A stretch of 64,000 bases of DNA, from the NCBI RefSeq assembly GCF_025961835.1, contig NZ_JAOQOK010000001.1:2666001-2730000 (forward strand), in the 5' to 3' direction. This document shows, in pieces, positions 45,631 through 53,961 of the stretch. The notes beneath the pieces were generated by a model, which saw only the letters and a list, made by a program, of their open reading frames with translations, was not told the DNA's origin and made no database searches. The position numbers and the translations under genes were made by a program. This DNA comes from Sphingobium sp. B2D3C. Its GTDB lineage: Bacteria; Pseudomonadota; Alphaproteobacteria; Sphingomonadales; Sphingomonadaceae. The number at the start of each line of letters is the position of its first letter. Position 1 is the first letter of the stretch.

Positions 45631-47970
45631 TTATCGCACCGGGCCGATGAGCGCGGGCTGAATAGCGACCGAGCCCGCATTGGCGCTCTCTGTGGGCGCG
45701 GTGGAGAGGTTTGACCGCGGCCGTAGCGTCAGGCCGGTCCAATAGGCCGCAAAGCTGTACATATCCGCATATTCTTCGACGATTTTGTCGGTCGGGCGAT
45801 TGATGCCATGGCCTGTGCCGGTGTCCACGCGAATCAGCCTTGGCCTCTCGCCAAGCGGCGCCGCCTGCAGGGCTGCGGCATATTTGAAGCTGTGGCCGGG
45901 CACCACCCGGTCGTCGCTATCCGCCGTGGTCACCAGAATGGCGGGATAGTCCGCCTCGCTGCGGATATTGTGATAGGGCGAATAAGCCAGCAGCGTGCGG
46001 AAATCCGCCTCCCGGTCGGGCCGGCCATAATCGTCCACCCAGAAGGCGCCGGCCGTGAACTGGTCGAACCGCAGCATGTCCATCACGCCGACACCCGGCA
46101 GGGCGGCGGCGAACAGGTCGGGCCGCTGATTCACCACGGCCCCCACCAGCAGGCCGCCATTGGAGCGCCCCTCGATGGCCAGCTGGTTGGCGCCGGTATA
46201 GCCCTGGGCTTTGAGATATTCGGCCGCTGCGATGAAATCATCGAAGGTCGTCTGCTTGTTGGCGCCCCGCCCGGCATCGTACCAGGCCTTGCCGAACTCC
46301 CCCCCGCCCCGCACGCCGGCAATGGCGAGCACGCCGCCCTGCTCGACCCAGGCAAAGCGGGTGGGCGAGAAGCTGGGCGTTTGCGCGACATTGAAGCCAC
46401 CATAGCCATAGAGCAGCGTCGGCGCCGGCATGCCCGCGCGGGCGAGATCGCGCCGCCGCACGATGAACATCGGCACCGCCGTCCCATCGCGCGCGGGGTA
46501 GAAGACCTGCTCCGTCACATAATCCGCCGGATCGAAGCCGAGCGCGGAGCGGGCGAAGATGCTGGTTTCGCCGGTTTCGACATTGAAGCGGTAGATCGTC
46601 GGCGGCTGGGTAAAGCTGGAGAAGGCGTAGAAGGTTTCCGGATCGCCGGGCCGGCCGCTGAAGCCTGCGGCTGCGCCCAGCCCGGGCAGCGGCACATCGC
46701 CCTGACGCTTGCCGGCGAGATCCGTGATTTCGGCGACGATCCGCCCATCGACGATATAAGCCAGCACAAGCCGGCTGCCGATCATCGATCCCCCGGCCAG
46801 CGTCTGCGGCCGCTCCGCGACGACCTCGACCGGGCGGCGGCGCGGGTGGCCGGCATCGATGGTCACGATCCGTCCATTGGGGGCCCTTGCGTCCGTGCGG
46901 AAATAGAGCCGATCGCCAAGCTGGCCGATCATCTGCCACGCATTGCGCAATCCCCGCACCAGCGTCACGGGCCGGGCGTCCGGAACGGTCAGCGGGATCA
47001 GCACCAGTTCGGCGGTCTGTTCGGTCCCCATCTTCGAGCTGATCAGCAGCCAGCGGCCGTCCGCCGTCACCTCGGCGCGGTGAAGCAGCCGGGGCCGATC
47101 CGGCGTGGCATAGACCAGCCGGTCCTGCGCCTGCTCGGTGCCCAGCGTGTGAAACCAGACCTGCTGGTTCTCGAACGAGGGATCACGCCCGCCCTCGGTC
47201 GGCGCGGCAAAGCGCGCATAATAAAAGCCGCTGCCCTCATGATTCCAGGCCAGCGCCGAATAGCGCACCCAGGCCACCTGGTCAGGCATCAGCGCGCCGC
47301 TCTCGACATCCAGCACCCGCACGGTCCGCCAGTCGCTGCCCCGCTCCTGAAGCGCCAGCAGCAGCGCGCGCCCGTCCCGCGAAGGCAGCCACTCGGCGAG
47401 CGCAACCGAGCCGTCGGTGGAGAGCCTGTTGGGATCGATCAGCAGACGCTCCGCCCCATCGACGCCCTCGCGCACATAGATGGGCGAGAAATTCTCGCCC
47501 TTGCTGCGCGTATAGAAATAGCGCTCGCCGGCCTTGCGGGGATTCCCGAAGCGCTCAAAGCCATGCAGCGTGGCCATGCGGGAACGCAACGCCTCCCGGC
47601 CCGGCAAAGATTTGAGGTAGCGGAAGGTCGTCTCATTCTCCGCCGCAATCCATGCTTGCACATCGGCATCGTGGCGCGGGTCGCCCTCCAGCCAGCGATA
47701 GGGATCGGCAACGGGCACGCCAAAATGCGTCTCGGTCAGGTCGAGGCGGCGGGCTTGCGGGTAGCGAAGCGCTGGCAGGCGGGGCGCCGGGCCGATCCGC
47801 AGCGCACCCGGCTTAGCGGCAGAATCCACGGCCCGACCCGCGGCTGCGTCCGTCGTGATGACGACGGCGGCGTCCTCGGCCGCAGCAGCGCCCGGCTGCG
47901 CCTGCGCAGGCAGCGCCAGGAAAGCCAGCAGCAGGGCGGCAACAGGCAGGCGAAAGGAAACGGCCAACAT
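45631..47970 (-). CDS. Secreted prolyl oligopeptidase-family serine peptidase (S9)
   Basis: A 779-residue peptidase with an N-terminal signal peptide (LPVAALLLAFLALPAQAQ), a seven-bladed beta-propeller (about 75-480) and a C-terminal alpha/beta hydrolase domain. The catalytic triad is visible: S603 in EGRSNGGLLVG, aspartate in TTADSDDRVVPGHS and histidine in GTGHGINRP. DPYRWLEGD near the start is the S9A signature. These enzymes cleave short peptides after proline, here probably in the periplasm. It is longer than the usual cytoplasmic form (about 700) because of the signal and a 50-residue spacer. The start at 47970 removes an open but unrelated extension. It is divergent from the flavodoxin-fold gene. 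Confidence 0.93.
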   Translation of the reverse strand: MLAVSFRLPVAALLLAFLALPAQAQPGAAAAEDAAVVITTDAAAGRAVDSAAKPGALRIGPAPRLPALRYPQARRLDLTETHFGVPVADPYRWLEGDPRHDADVQAWIAAENETTFRYLKSLPGREALRSRMATLHGFERFGNPRKAGERYFYTRSKGENFSPIYVREGVDGAERLLIDPNRLSTDGSVALAEWLPSRDGRALLLALQERGSDWRTVRVLDVESGALMPDQVAWVRYSALAWNHEGSGFYYARFAAPTEGGRDPSFENQQVWFHTLGTEQAQDRLVYATPDRPRLLHRAEVTADGRWLLISSKMGTEQTAELVLIPLTVPDARPVTLVRGLRNAWQMIGQLGDRLYFRTDARAPNGRIVTIDAGHPRRRPVEVVAERPQTLAGGSMIGSRLVLAYIVDGRIVAEITDLAGKRQGDVPLPGLGAAAGFSGRPGDPETFYAFSSFTQPPTIYRFNVETGETSIFARSALGFDPADYVTEQVFYPARDGTAVPMFIVRRRDLARAGMPAPTLLYGYGGFNVAQTPSFSPTRFAWVEQGGVLAIAGVRGGGEFGKAWYDAGRGANKQTTFDDFIAAAEYLKAQGYTGANQLAIEGRSNGGLLVGAVVNQRPDLFAAALPGVGVMDMLRFDQFTAGAFWVDDYGRPDREADFRTLLAYSPYHNIRSEADYPAILVTTADSDDRVVPGHSFKYAAALQAAPLGERPRLIRVDTGTGHGINRPTDKIVEEYADMYSFAAYWTGLTLRPRSNLSTAPTESANAGSVAIQPALIGPVR

Positions 47971-48109
47971 CCTCAATGCCCTTGGGAAAACGGGCTTGCG
48001 GCGCGCGATAGCCCTGCGGCCGCCCGCGTGCAATGGCGCAGGACAGGGCGGTGAACTCTCTGGGGGCTGGGGTGTTGTGTGAGGGGGGGGACGGACACGG
48101 AGCACCAGC

Positions 48110-48718
48110 ATGACCCTGAAGGCCCTCGCCCTCAACTGCACCCTGAAAGCCGATAGCAGCGAACCCTCATCGACGGACGCGATGATCGCGGTTCTGGCCG
48201 ACGCCTTCGCCGAACATGATGTGACACTGAGCGAAACCGTGCGCGTCGCCGCGCTCAACATCCTGCCCGGCGTCACCTCCGATGAAGGCAAGGGCGATGA
48301 CTGGCCAGCCCTGCGCGAGAAAATCCTGGCACACGACATCCTGATCTTCGGCGCGCCGATCTGGATGGGGCAGATCTCCAGCATCGCCAAGCGCGTGCTG
48401 GAGCGGATGGATGCTTTTCTGAGCGAAACGGACGATGCGGGCCGGATGCCGAGCTACGGCAAAGTCGCCGTCGCCGCCATCGTCGGCAATGAGGATGGCG
48501 CCCATTTCTCCAGCGCGCAGCTCTTCCAGGCGATGAACGATGTCGGCTGGACGATCCCCGCCGTCGCCGCCTGCTATTGGGTGGGCGAGGCGATGGGGAG
48601 CACGGATTTCAAGGACCTCAAGTCGACACCCAAACCGGTGACCAAGACCGCCGGCATGGTGGCATCCAATGCCGCGCACCTCGCCGGCCTGCTGAAGGAT
48701 AGCCCCTACCCCGGCTGA
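48110..48718 (+). CDS. Flavodoxin-fold NAD(P)H-dependent oxidoreductase
   Basis: A 202-residue protein of the NADPH-dependent FMN reductase/flavodoxin family. The N-terminal strand and loop (KALALNCTLKADSSEPSSTD) fit the FMN phosphate-binding turn, and HDILIFGAPIWMGQISSIAK is the second conserved flavin-contact region. Likely roles are quinone, azo or FMN reduction with NAD(P)H in the cytoplasm; the substrate is not visible. GGAG lies 7 bases before the ATG. The 139-base region upstream, shared with the divergent peptidase gene, holds a run of eight G at 48083-48090. The next gene on the same strand is 105 bases away. Confidence 0.82.
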   Translation: MTLKALALNCTLKADSSEPSSTDAMIAVLADAFAEHDVTLSETVRVAALNILPGVTSDEGKGDDWPALREKILAHDILIFGAPIWMGQISSIAKRVLERMDAFLSETDDAGRMPSYGKVAVAAIVGNEDGAHFSSAQLFQAMNDVGWTIPAVAACYWVGEAMGSTDFKDLKSTPKPVTKTAGMVASNAAHLAGLLKDSPYPG

Positions 48719-48823
48719 CAGGCCGTACGCCAGCCGCCATCCCAGTCGGCATTCCAGCCGGGAGCGGCTTGCCACGCCGCCGCTCCTGCCGCACATTCGC
48801 GCGGGACAGGGAGCGGGGGCAAG

Positions 48824-50404
48824 GTGGCACCATCATCGCAAGAGAGTGAACCAACCGGGCAGCACGGCGATGGCGACCCTGCCACGACCGCGCGCTCGCC
48901 TCTCAAGATCTGGGCATTGCGCGCGCTCGGCCTGGCCGGCGCAGCGCTGATCTGGCTCGCTCTGGGCGATGCGCAGGGTCTGTCGCCGGAGGGCCGCTGG
49001 GTCGCCGCCGTCGCGACGTTGATGGCGCTCTGGTGGATCACCGAGGCCGCACCGATCGCCGTTACCGCACTGCTGCCGATCCTGCTCTTCCCCATGGCGA
49101 GCGACCGCAGCGTCGCGCAGGTTGCGGCGCCCTATGCCAGCCCGATCATCTTCTTGTTCCTCGGCGGCTTTCTGCTCGCCATCGCCATGCAGAAATGGCA
49201 GCTCCACCGCCGCGTCGCGTTGCTCACGCTCCGCCGGGTCGGCACCAGCCCGCGCCAGATCGTGCTGGGCCTGATGCTGACGACGGGTTTTGTCTCCATG
49301 TGGGTCTCCAACACGGCGGCGACGCTCATGATGCTGCCGATTGCGTTCTCCGTTCTCACGCTGGTCTGTGATCGCCGCGACGAAACCGGGGCACTCGCCT
49401 GCGATGGCGCATCCGCCGTGGCACCCAGGGAGCTCGCAAATTTCGGCGCGTGCCTGATGCTCGCCATTGCCTGGTCATCCAGCATGGGCGGCGTGGGCAC
49501 GCTGCTCGGCAGCCCGCCCAATGCCATCGTGGCCGGCTATATCGAGAAGGAACTGGGCCGGCAGGTCGATTTCCTGAACTGGATGCTGGTCGGCGTGCCG
49601 ATTGCCTTCAGCTTCATTCTCATTGCGTGGCTGCTGATGACGCGGGTCTTCTATCGGTTCACCTTCGGCGAGGTGCCGGGCGGCCGCGCGCTCATTGACC
49701 GGGAGCTGGCCGGCCTCGGCCGGTTCAGCCGCAGCGAATTGCTGGTGACCCTCGTCTTTTGCTGTGCGGTCTTCTTCTGGGTCGTGCCCGGCGTGGTCGG
49801 CGCCATTCTCGGCAGCAAGGCCGATCTTGGCTGGTTCGGGCGCCTTGATGACAACGCCATTGCACTCGCCGCCGGCTTGGCACTTTTCCTGCTGCCCGGC
49901 GAGGGCCGAGGGCAGATGCTGCTCGACTGGAAGGATGCCGAAAGCGGCGTGCCCTGGGGCGTGCTGGTGCTGTTCGGTGGCGGCCTGAGCCTTGCGGGGG
50001 AGGTTGTCGCCAGCGGGCTTGATGGCTGGCTGGGCGCGCAAGTGAGCGGGCTTGGTACGCTGCCGATCCTGCTCCTCGTCATCGCCGTCGTGACCCTCAT
50101 CGTCTTCCTGAGCGAAGTGACCAGCAACACGGCCACCGCCGCCACCTTCATTCCCGTGCTGGGCGCCGTGGCGCTTGGCATCGGGGCCGATCAGATGACC
50201 TTGCTCATCCCCGCAGCCTTCGCCGCCACGCTCGCCTTCATGCTGCCGGTCGGCACCCCGCCCAATGCCATCGTGTTCGGCACCGGGGCGGTCACCATGG
50301 GACAGATGGTCCGCGGCGGGTTCATCCTGAACCTCGTCGGGATCGTGCTCATCACCTTCTTCTGCTGGCTGCTCGGCGGCGTCGCGCTCGGCCTGCGTTT
50401 CTAA
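48824..50404 (+). CDS. SLC13/DASS-family sodium-coupled anion transporter
   Basis: A 526-residue inner-membrane protein with about 12 membrane segments. It carries two SNT sodium/substrate motifs in inverted-repeat positions, WVSNTAATLMMLP in the first half and SEVTSNTATAATFIP in the second, along with GSPPNAIVAGY and GTPPNAIVFGT. These define the divalent anion:sodium symporter family (VcINDY-like), which imports dicarboxylates such as succinate or malate, or sulfate. The start is a GTG at 48824 after a GGGAGCGGGGG tract. The hydrophilic N terminus is slightly longer than in relatives. Its stop codon overlaps the stop of dinB on the other strand. Confidence 0.92.
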   Translation: MAPSSQESEPTGQHGDGDPATTARSPLKIWALRALGLAGAALIWLALGDAQGLSPEGRWVAAVATLMALWWITEAAPIAVTALLPILLFPMASDRSVAQVAAPYASPIIFLFLGGFLLAIAMQKWQLHRRVALLTLRRVGTSPRQIVLGLMLTTGFVSMWVSNTAATLMMLPIAFSVLTLVCDRRDETGALACDGASAVAPRELANFGACLMLAIAWSSSMGGVGTLLGSPPNAIVAGYIEKELGRQVDFLNWMLVGVPIAFSFILIAWLLMTRVFYRFTFGEVPGGRALIDRELAGLGRFSRSELLVTLVFCCAVFFWVVPGVVGAILGSKADLGWFGRLDDNAIALAAGLALFLLPGEGRGQMLLDWKDAESGVPWGVLVLFGGGLSLAGEVVASGLDGWLGAQVSGLGTLPILLLVIAVVTLIVFLSEVTSNTATAATFIPVLGAVALGIGADQMTLLIPAAFAATLAFMLPVGTPPNAIVFGTGAVTMGQMVRGGFILNLVGIVLITFFCWLLGGVALGLRF

Positions 50405-51498
50405 CCGAAGGCGAGGCTGAGCTGGGGCGTCTCGTCCGGCTCTTCACGTTCGGGATCGATGAGGTTTGAGAGCCCGAGCCCCAGCAACCGCGCGCCGACC
50501 GGCAGCGGCAGTTGCGCGCGGAGCAGATCGGCGCCGATCGCGAACAGATCCTCGGCATCGCCCGGCGGGGCAGGCAGCGAGCGCGAGCGGGTGAGGATGC
50601 GAAAATCCCCCAGCTTGATCTTGAGCGTAACGGTGCGCCCCAAGGCCCGGCTCGCGGTGACCCGGCCCCACAGGCGCGCGGCGATCTTCTCCAGCTCCGC
50701 CAGCAACAGGCCTTCCGCGCCAATATCGCTGGCGAAAGTATCTTCCACGCTGATCGACTTGCGCGACTCCCGGTCGCGCACCGGGCGCTCGTCCAGCCCG
50801 CGCGCCGCACCGAAGTAAAAGGCCGCCGCCTTGCCGAAATGGCGCTGCAGCGCCGGCAGCGGCCACTCTTTGAGGTCCGCGCCGCTGTGAATGCCCAGCG
50901 CGGCCATGCGCCGCGCCGTCACCGGGCCGACGCCATGGATGCGCGACACCGGCATCGCCGCCATGAACGCCTCGGCCTCATCGGGCCGCACGACGCACAG
51001 GCCATCGGGCTTGTTCTGGTCCGATGCGAGCTTGGCGATCAGCTTGTTGCACGAGACGCCGGCCGAGGCGGTCAGCCCCGTCTCCTCGCGAATCATCCGC
51101 CGGATTTCCTGCGCGACATAAGTGGCCGAGGCAACGCCGGGCTTGTTGCGCGTCACATCAAGATAGGCCTCGTCCAGCGAGAGCGGCTGGATGATGTCGG
51201 TAAAGCGCTCGAAGATCGTACGAATTTGCTGCGAGACGGCGCGATAGGCCTCGAAGCGCGGCCGCACGAAGATGAGCTCCGGGCAGAGCCGGCGCGCCTT
51301 GCCGCCCGGCATGGCCGAGCGCACGCCGAACACGCGCGCCTCATAGCTCGCCGCTGCCACCACGCCGCGCGGCCCGCCGCCGCCGACAGCCACCGGCAAG
51401 CCGCGCAGCGCCGGATCGTCGCGCTGCTCGACCGACGCATAAAAGGCGTCCATATCGATATGGATGATCTTGCGATCCTGCTCGGGCGTCTGCGCCAT
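50401..51498 (-). CDS. dinB: DNA polymerase IV (Y family)
   Basis: A 365-residue translesion DNA polymerase. Catalytic carboxylates are in IIHIDMDAFYASVEQ and PLSLDEAYLDV; the helix-hairpin-helix region reads VSRIHGVGPVTARRMAALGI, and the little-finger domain precedes a C-terminal QLSLAFG tail that fits the sliding-clamp-binding motif. It copies past damaged bases with low fidelity. The ATG at 51498 (MAQTPEQDRKIIHIDMDAF) is the only start consistent with the family; upstream in-frame codons overlap the LexA site. A GTTC-N7-GTTC box 28 bases upstream places it under SOS control. It ends in a 4-base convergent overlap with the anion transporter gene. Confidence 0.96.
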   Translation of the reverse strand: MAQTPEQDRKIIHIDMDAFYASVEQRDDPALRGLPVAVGGGGPRGVVAAASYEARVFGVRSAMPGGKARRLCPELIFVRPRFEAYRAVSQQIRTIFERFTDIIQPLSLDEAYLDVTRNKPGVASATYVAQEIRRMIREETGLTASAGVSCNKLIAKLASDQNKPDGLCVVRPDEAEAFMAAMPVSRIHGVGPVTARRMAALGIHSGADLKEWPLPALQRHFGKAAAFYFGAARGLDERPVRDRESRKSISVEDTFASDIGAEGLLLAELEKIAARLWGRVTASRALGRTVTLKIKLGDFRILTRSRSLPAPPGDAEDLFAIGADLLRAQLPLPVGARLLGLGLSNLIDPEREEPDETPQLSLAFG

Positions 51499-51526
51499 GC
51501 TCCCTGTTATGCCATGGCAACCGCGC

Positions 51527-51541
51527 GAACGAAAGAGGAAC
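51527..51541. promoter_or_regulatory. LexA (SOS) box of dinB
   Basis: Read leftward, GTTCCTCTTTCGTTC is an exact match to the alphaproteobacterial LexA site GTTC-N7-GTTC. It sits 29-43 bases upstream of the dinB ATG, and its other end covers the GAGGAA ribosome site of the divergent GFA-family gene. Confidence 0.85.
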
Positions 51542-51546
51542 GAAGC

Positions 51547-51975
51547 ATGGACCTGAATGTCACTGAGATCGATGGCGCCTGCCATTGCGGGACGGTGCGC
51601 TTTCACGTGCGCCTGAAGGACGGCCTGCGCTCGGCGCGCCGCTGCACCTGCTCATATTGCCGGATGCGCGGCGCCATCGCGGTCTCAGCCCGGATCGAAG
51701 ACCTGCAAGTGACGGCGGGCGAAGAGTCGCTGCGCTCCTACACCTTCAACAGCGGAACCGCACAGCACCATTTCTGCGGAACCTGCGGCATCTACACCCA
51801 TCACCGGCGCCGCTCGAACCCCCACGAATATGGCGTCAATGTCGCCTGCCTGTCGGGCATCAGCCCGTTCGACTTTGCCGAGGTGATCGTGAATGACGGG
51901 GTGTCGCATCCCTCCGACACCGGCGTGTCACGGATCGCGGGCGTGCTGCGGTTCATCCCGGCGGACGGGGCCTAG
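51547..51975 (+). CDS. GFA/CENP-V-family zinc-binding protein
   Basis: A 142-residue protein with the zinc-ligand pattern of the glutathione-dependent formaldehyde-activating (GFA) fold: CHCGTVRFHV near residue 12, CTCSYCRMRG near 37, and HHFCGTCGIYTHH near 77. The founding enzyme adds formaldehyde to glutathione, but most family members have no proven activity. GAGGAA before the ATG is the ribosome site and lies inside the LexA box of dinB. The 122 bases downstream contain only a weak stem-loop (CCGAC at 52066-52070 and GTCGG at 52079-52083). Confidence 0.88.
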   Translation: MDLNVTEIDGACHCGTVRFHVRLKDGLRSARRCTCSYCRMRGAIAVSARIEDLQVTAGEESLRSYTFNSGTAQHHFCGTCGIYTHHRRRSNPHEYGVNVACLSGISPFDFAEVIVNDGVSHPSDTGVSRIAGVLRFIPADGA

Positions 51976-52097
51976 CTCGGCGGCGTGGGCAAGCGCCAAG
52001 GTTCGTAGGACGGCGGCTACTGTGCTCTTTTTCCGGAGGCGGACTGACCGGACACAACGACATTGCCGACCTACCCTCGTCGGTTTAGGCATCGATC

Positions 52098-52622
52098 ATG
52101 CTCGAACTCGACGATCCCAGATGGTCCGCGCTGACGCATGCCCACGGAAGCGCCGCCGATATCCCAGATCTACTTCGCCAACTAGCTCGAACGACTGATC
52201 CGAACGACAATTATAAGAGCGAGCCGTGGTTCACTCTTTGGTCAAGCCTGTGCCATCAAGACGACGTGTTCGACGTCTCATATGCAGCGGTGCCCCATAT
52301 CGTCGAGATTGCCTGCAAAGCTACCGGGCCGCTCGACTTCAGATTTTTTCAGCTGCCTGCGGCGATCGAGATCGCCCGAAACAAGGGAAATGGTCCGCAG
52401 ATACCAGGTCACCTTGCAGCGACGTATAGCGACGCAATATTCAGATTGACGGATTGCGTAGCGCTCCATCGCCGTGAGGATTGGAACGAGCCAGTGCTAC
52501 TATCGGCGTTCTCAGCGCTGGCGGTAGCGAAAGGGCATCAAAGGATCGCCGAGGCAATCATGAACCTAGATGACGATCTAATTGAGAAACTGATTGCGTC
52601 AGACTTCGGCGAGCAATCCTAG
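52098..52622 (+). CDS. Orphan hypothetical protein, possibly immunity-like
   Basis: A 174-residue soluble protein with no signal or membrane segment. It begins LELDDPRWSALTHAHGSAAD, followed by EPWFTLWSSLCHQDDVFDVS and a YAAVPHIVEIA helix. I recall similar 'DPRW...HAYG...LWSSLCHQ...SYAA-PH' proteins scattered in many bacteria, often beside toxin or other mobile genes, as expected of an immunity protein, but no function is established. Base composition is visibly lower in G+C than its neighbours, with codons such as cta, ata and tca that are rare here, which suggests recent transfer. No partner toxin gene is present. There is no strong ribosome site. Confidence 0.6.
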   Translation: MLELDDPRWSALTHAHGSAADIPDLLRQLARTTDPNDNYKSEPWFTLWSSLCHQDDVFDVSYAAVPHIVEIACKATGPLDFRFFQLPAAIEIARNKGNGPQIPGHLAATYSDAIFRLTDCVALHRREDWNEPVLLSAFSALAVAKGHQRIAEAIMNLDDDLIEKLIASDFGEQS

Positions 52623-52711
52623 GTCGGTTCCCGGCGCCAATTTAGCCCTTGGTCGCGCATTCTGGACCGCTCAATAGCGGAAAATCCGTCCGGCCAAATT
52701 GTCCATGCCGC

Positions 52712-53263
52712 CTAAGCGGCGCCACCAAGCTTCAAGCCCTTCAGCGCCGCGAAGGGGCCGGCATCTTCCTCGCTCAGCACGCCGAGCGCGCGCAGCTTTT
52801 CGTCGGCATCCGGCACGCGGGGATAGGGATCGAGGTTCAGGAACAGGGTCTGCGCGACCGTTTCGCCAAGATCGATTCGCTCGTCCTCCAGCGGGAGGAT
52901 ATCGCAATCCTCCTCGCGCAGTTCGATCTCTTCTGCGTCGCTCTCGCCGTTCTCGTCGAGACCGCGCACGAATCGCACGTCCATCGGCACGTCGAGCTCT
53001 GCGGGGACATCCTCGTCGGTTGCGACGCAGGCCTGCACCAGCGACGCGCGCACGCGCCCGGTCACCCGACAGCCACCGGCATCCGGCGCCACATGCGCCT
53101 GCGCCTCCAGCCAATCGAGGCTGCGCAGGCCAAAGCGGCGCGCGAGCGCGGCCCGCTCTGCGGCATCGGCCTCGACGGTGCGGTCCCGCCGCCCGTCACC
53201 CAGCTCATTAAGGCGCAGAATGCGGGAAAATTCCGGCGCGGCGCCTGACGTCGCTTCGCTCAC
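52712..53263 (-). CDS. DUF177/YceD-family protein
   Basis: A 183-residue acidic protein of the YceD/DUF177 family. Family features are the central VTGRVRASLVQACVATDEDV, the acidic stretch EEIELREEDCDILPLEDERIDLGE and TLFLNLDPYPRVPDADE. YceD is linked to 23S rRNA production and ribosome assembly in other bacteria and usually precedes rpmF; rpmF does not follow here. The start is GTG at 53263, with GGGGG 8 bases upstream and only 4 bases after the upstream chaperone stop, so the two genes form an operon. Longer in-frame starts lie inside the chaperone gene. Confidence 0.88.
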   Translation of the reverse strand: MSEATSGAAPEFSRILRLNELGDGRRDRTVEADAAERAALARRFGLRSLDWLEAQAHVAPDAGGCRVTGRVRASLVQACVATDEDVPAELDVPMDVRFVRGLDENGESDAEEIELREEDCDILPLEDERIDLGETVAQTLFLNLDPYPRVPDADEKLRALGVLSEEDAGPFAALKGLKLGGAA

Positions 53264-53267
53264 GGCA

Positions 53268-53783
53268 TCACCCCCGCAACTGGCCGGCCAGCAGCGCGCC
53301 GCGGCTGCATGCGTTGATCGTCTCGGCCAGCATGCGTACCTGTGCTTCGACATAGGCCAGCGCATCCGCCGCCGGCGCCTCGCCGCGATAGAGGTTGCGC
53401 ACCAGCGCCTCGCTCAATGAAGCCTCGCCCTGCAAGCTGGCGCGATAGGCGGCAAGCCGGCCACCGAGCGCGCCGACCATGCGGCCGATCTGCTTGCCCA
53501 CCACCACATCGCCAAAGCCGATCTGGCGGATCTGCCCATCCATATCGTCAATGAACAGCTCGGTCAGCCGCGCCGAATCGTTGGTGGCCTCCAGCGCCTC
53601 GAGTCGCAGCAACACCAGCGAGAGCACCAGCGCCACCATGTCGAATCGGCCATCCAGCGTATCCGCCACCTCGCCTTCCATATACCAATGCGGCTCCCGC
53701 GCCGTCGCGACGACGGCCTCGTAGAGCGGGCGCAGATAGGCGCGATCATCCTTGCGGGAAAACAGAGTGGATAAGAGGCTCAT
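53268..53783 (-). CDS. Ubiquinol-cytochrome c chaperone family protein (CBP3-like)
   Basis: A 171-residue helical protein of the ubiquinol-cytochrome c chaperone family. LYEAVVATAREPHWYMEGEV, TLDGRFDMVALVLSLVLLRL, LFIDDMDGQIRQIGFGDV and YRASLQGEASLSEALVRNLY are in the usual order of the domain. In mitochondria CBP3 helps fold cytochrome b for complex III, and the alphaproteobacterial relatives are presumed to do the same. The ATG at 53783 begins MSLLSTLFSRKDDRAYLRPL, a typical start; 17 extra in-frame codons upstream are not used. It is first in a two-gene unit with the DUF177 gene and divergent from bamE. Confidence 0.9.
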   Translation of the reverse strand: MSLLSTLFSRKDDRAYLRPLYEAVVATAREPHWYMEGEVADTLDGRFDMVALVLSLVLLRLEALEATNDSARLTELFIDDMDGQIRQIGFGDVVVGKQIGRMVGALGGRLAAYRASLQGEASLSEALVRNLYRGEAPAADALAYVEAQVRMLAETINACSRGALLAGQLRG

Positions 53784-53961
53784 GCTCGGTTCAGCTTTGC
53801 GGCGGCACAGGAAAGCGCGGACGGGACCGATCAACCATTGGCCCGCGCCAGCACTTGCATATTGATTGCGGCGGCTGGCAATGCAATGGGCGGGTTAGGC
53901 GATGCGACGCTTTTTTGATTGGATGTCCGGTTTTTGACCGCATGATTGGCAGGAGACGAGA

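Noticed and set aside
45808..48054. 748-codon plus-strand frame opposite the prolyl oligopeptidase gene
   Set aside because: The minus strand has a signal peptide and full catalytic triad; the plus frame is Arg/Gly/His-rich shadow sequence.
50512..51546. Plus-strand extension upstream of the GFA gene, antisense to dinB
   Set aside because: The GFA-family similarity starts exactly at the ATG at 51547, which has its own ribosome site; the extension is dinB shadow.
52066..52083. CCGAC/GTCGG stem before the orphan gene as a terminator
   Set aside because: A 5-base stem followed by only TTT; too weak to call.
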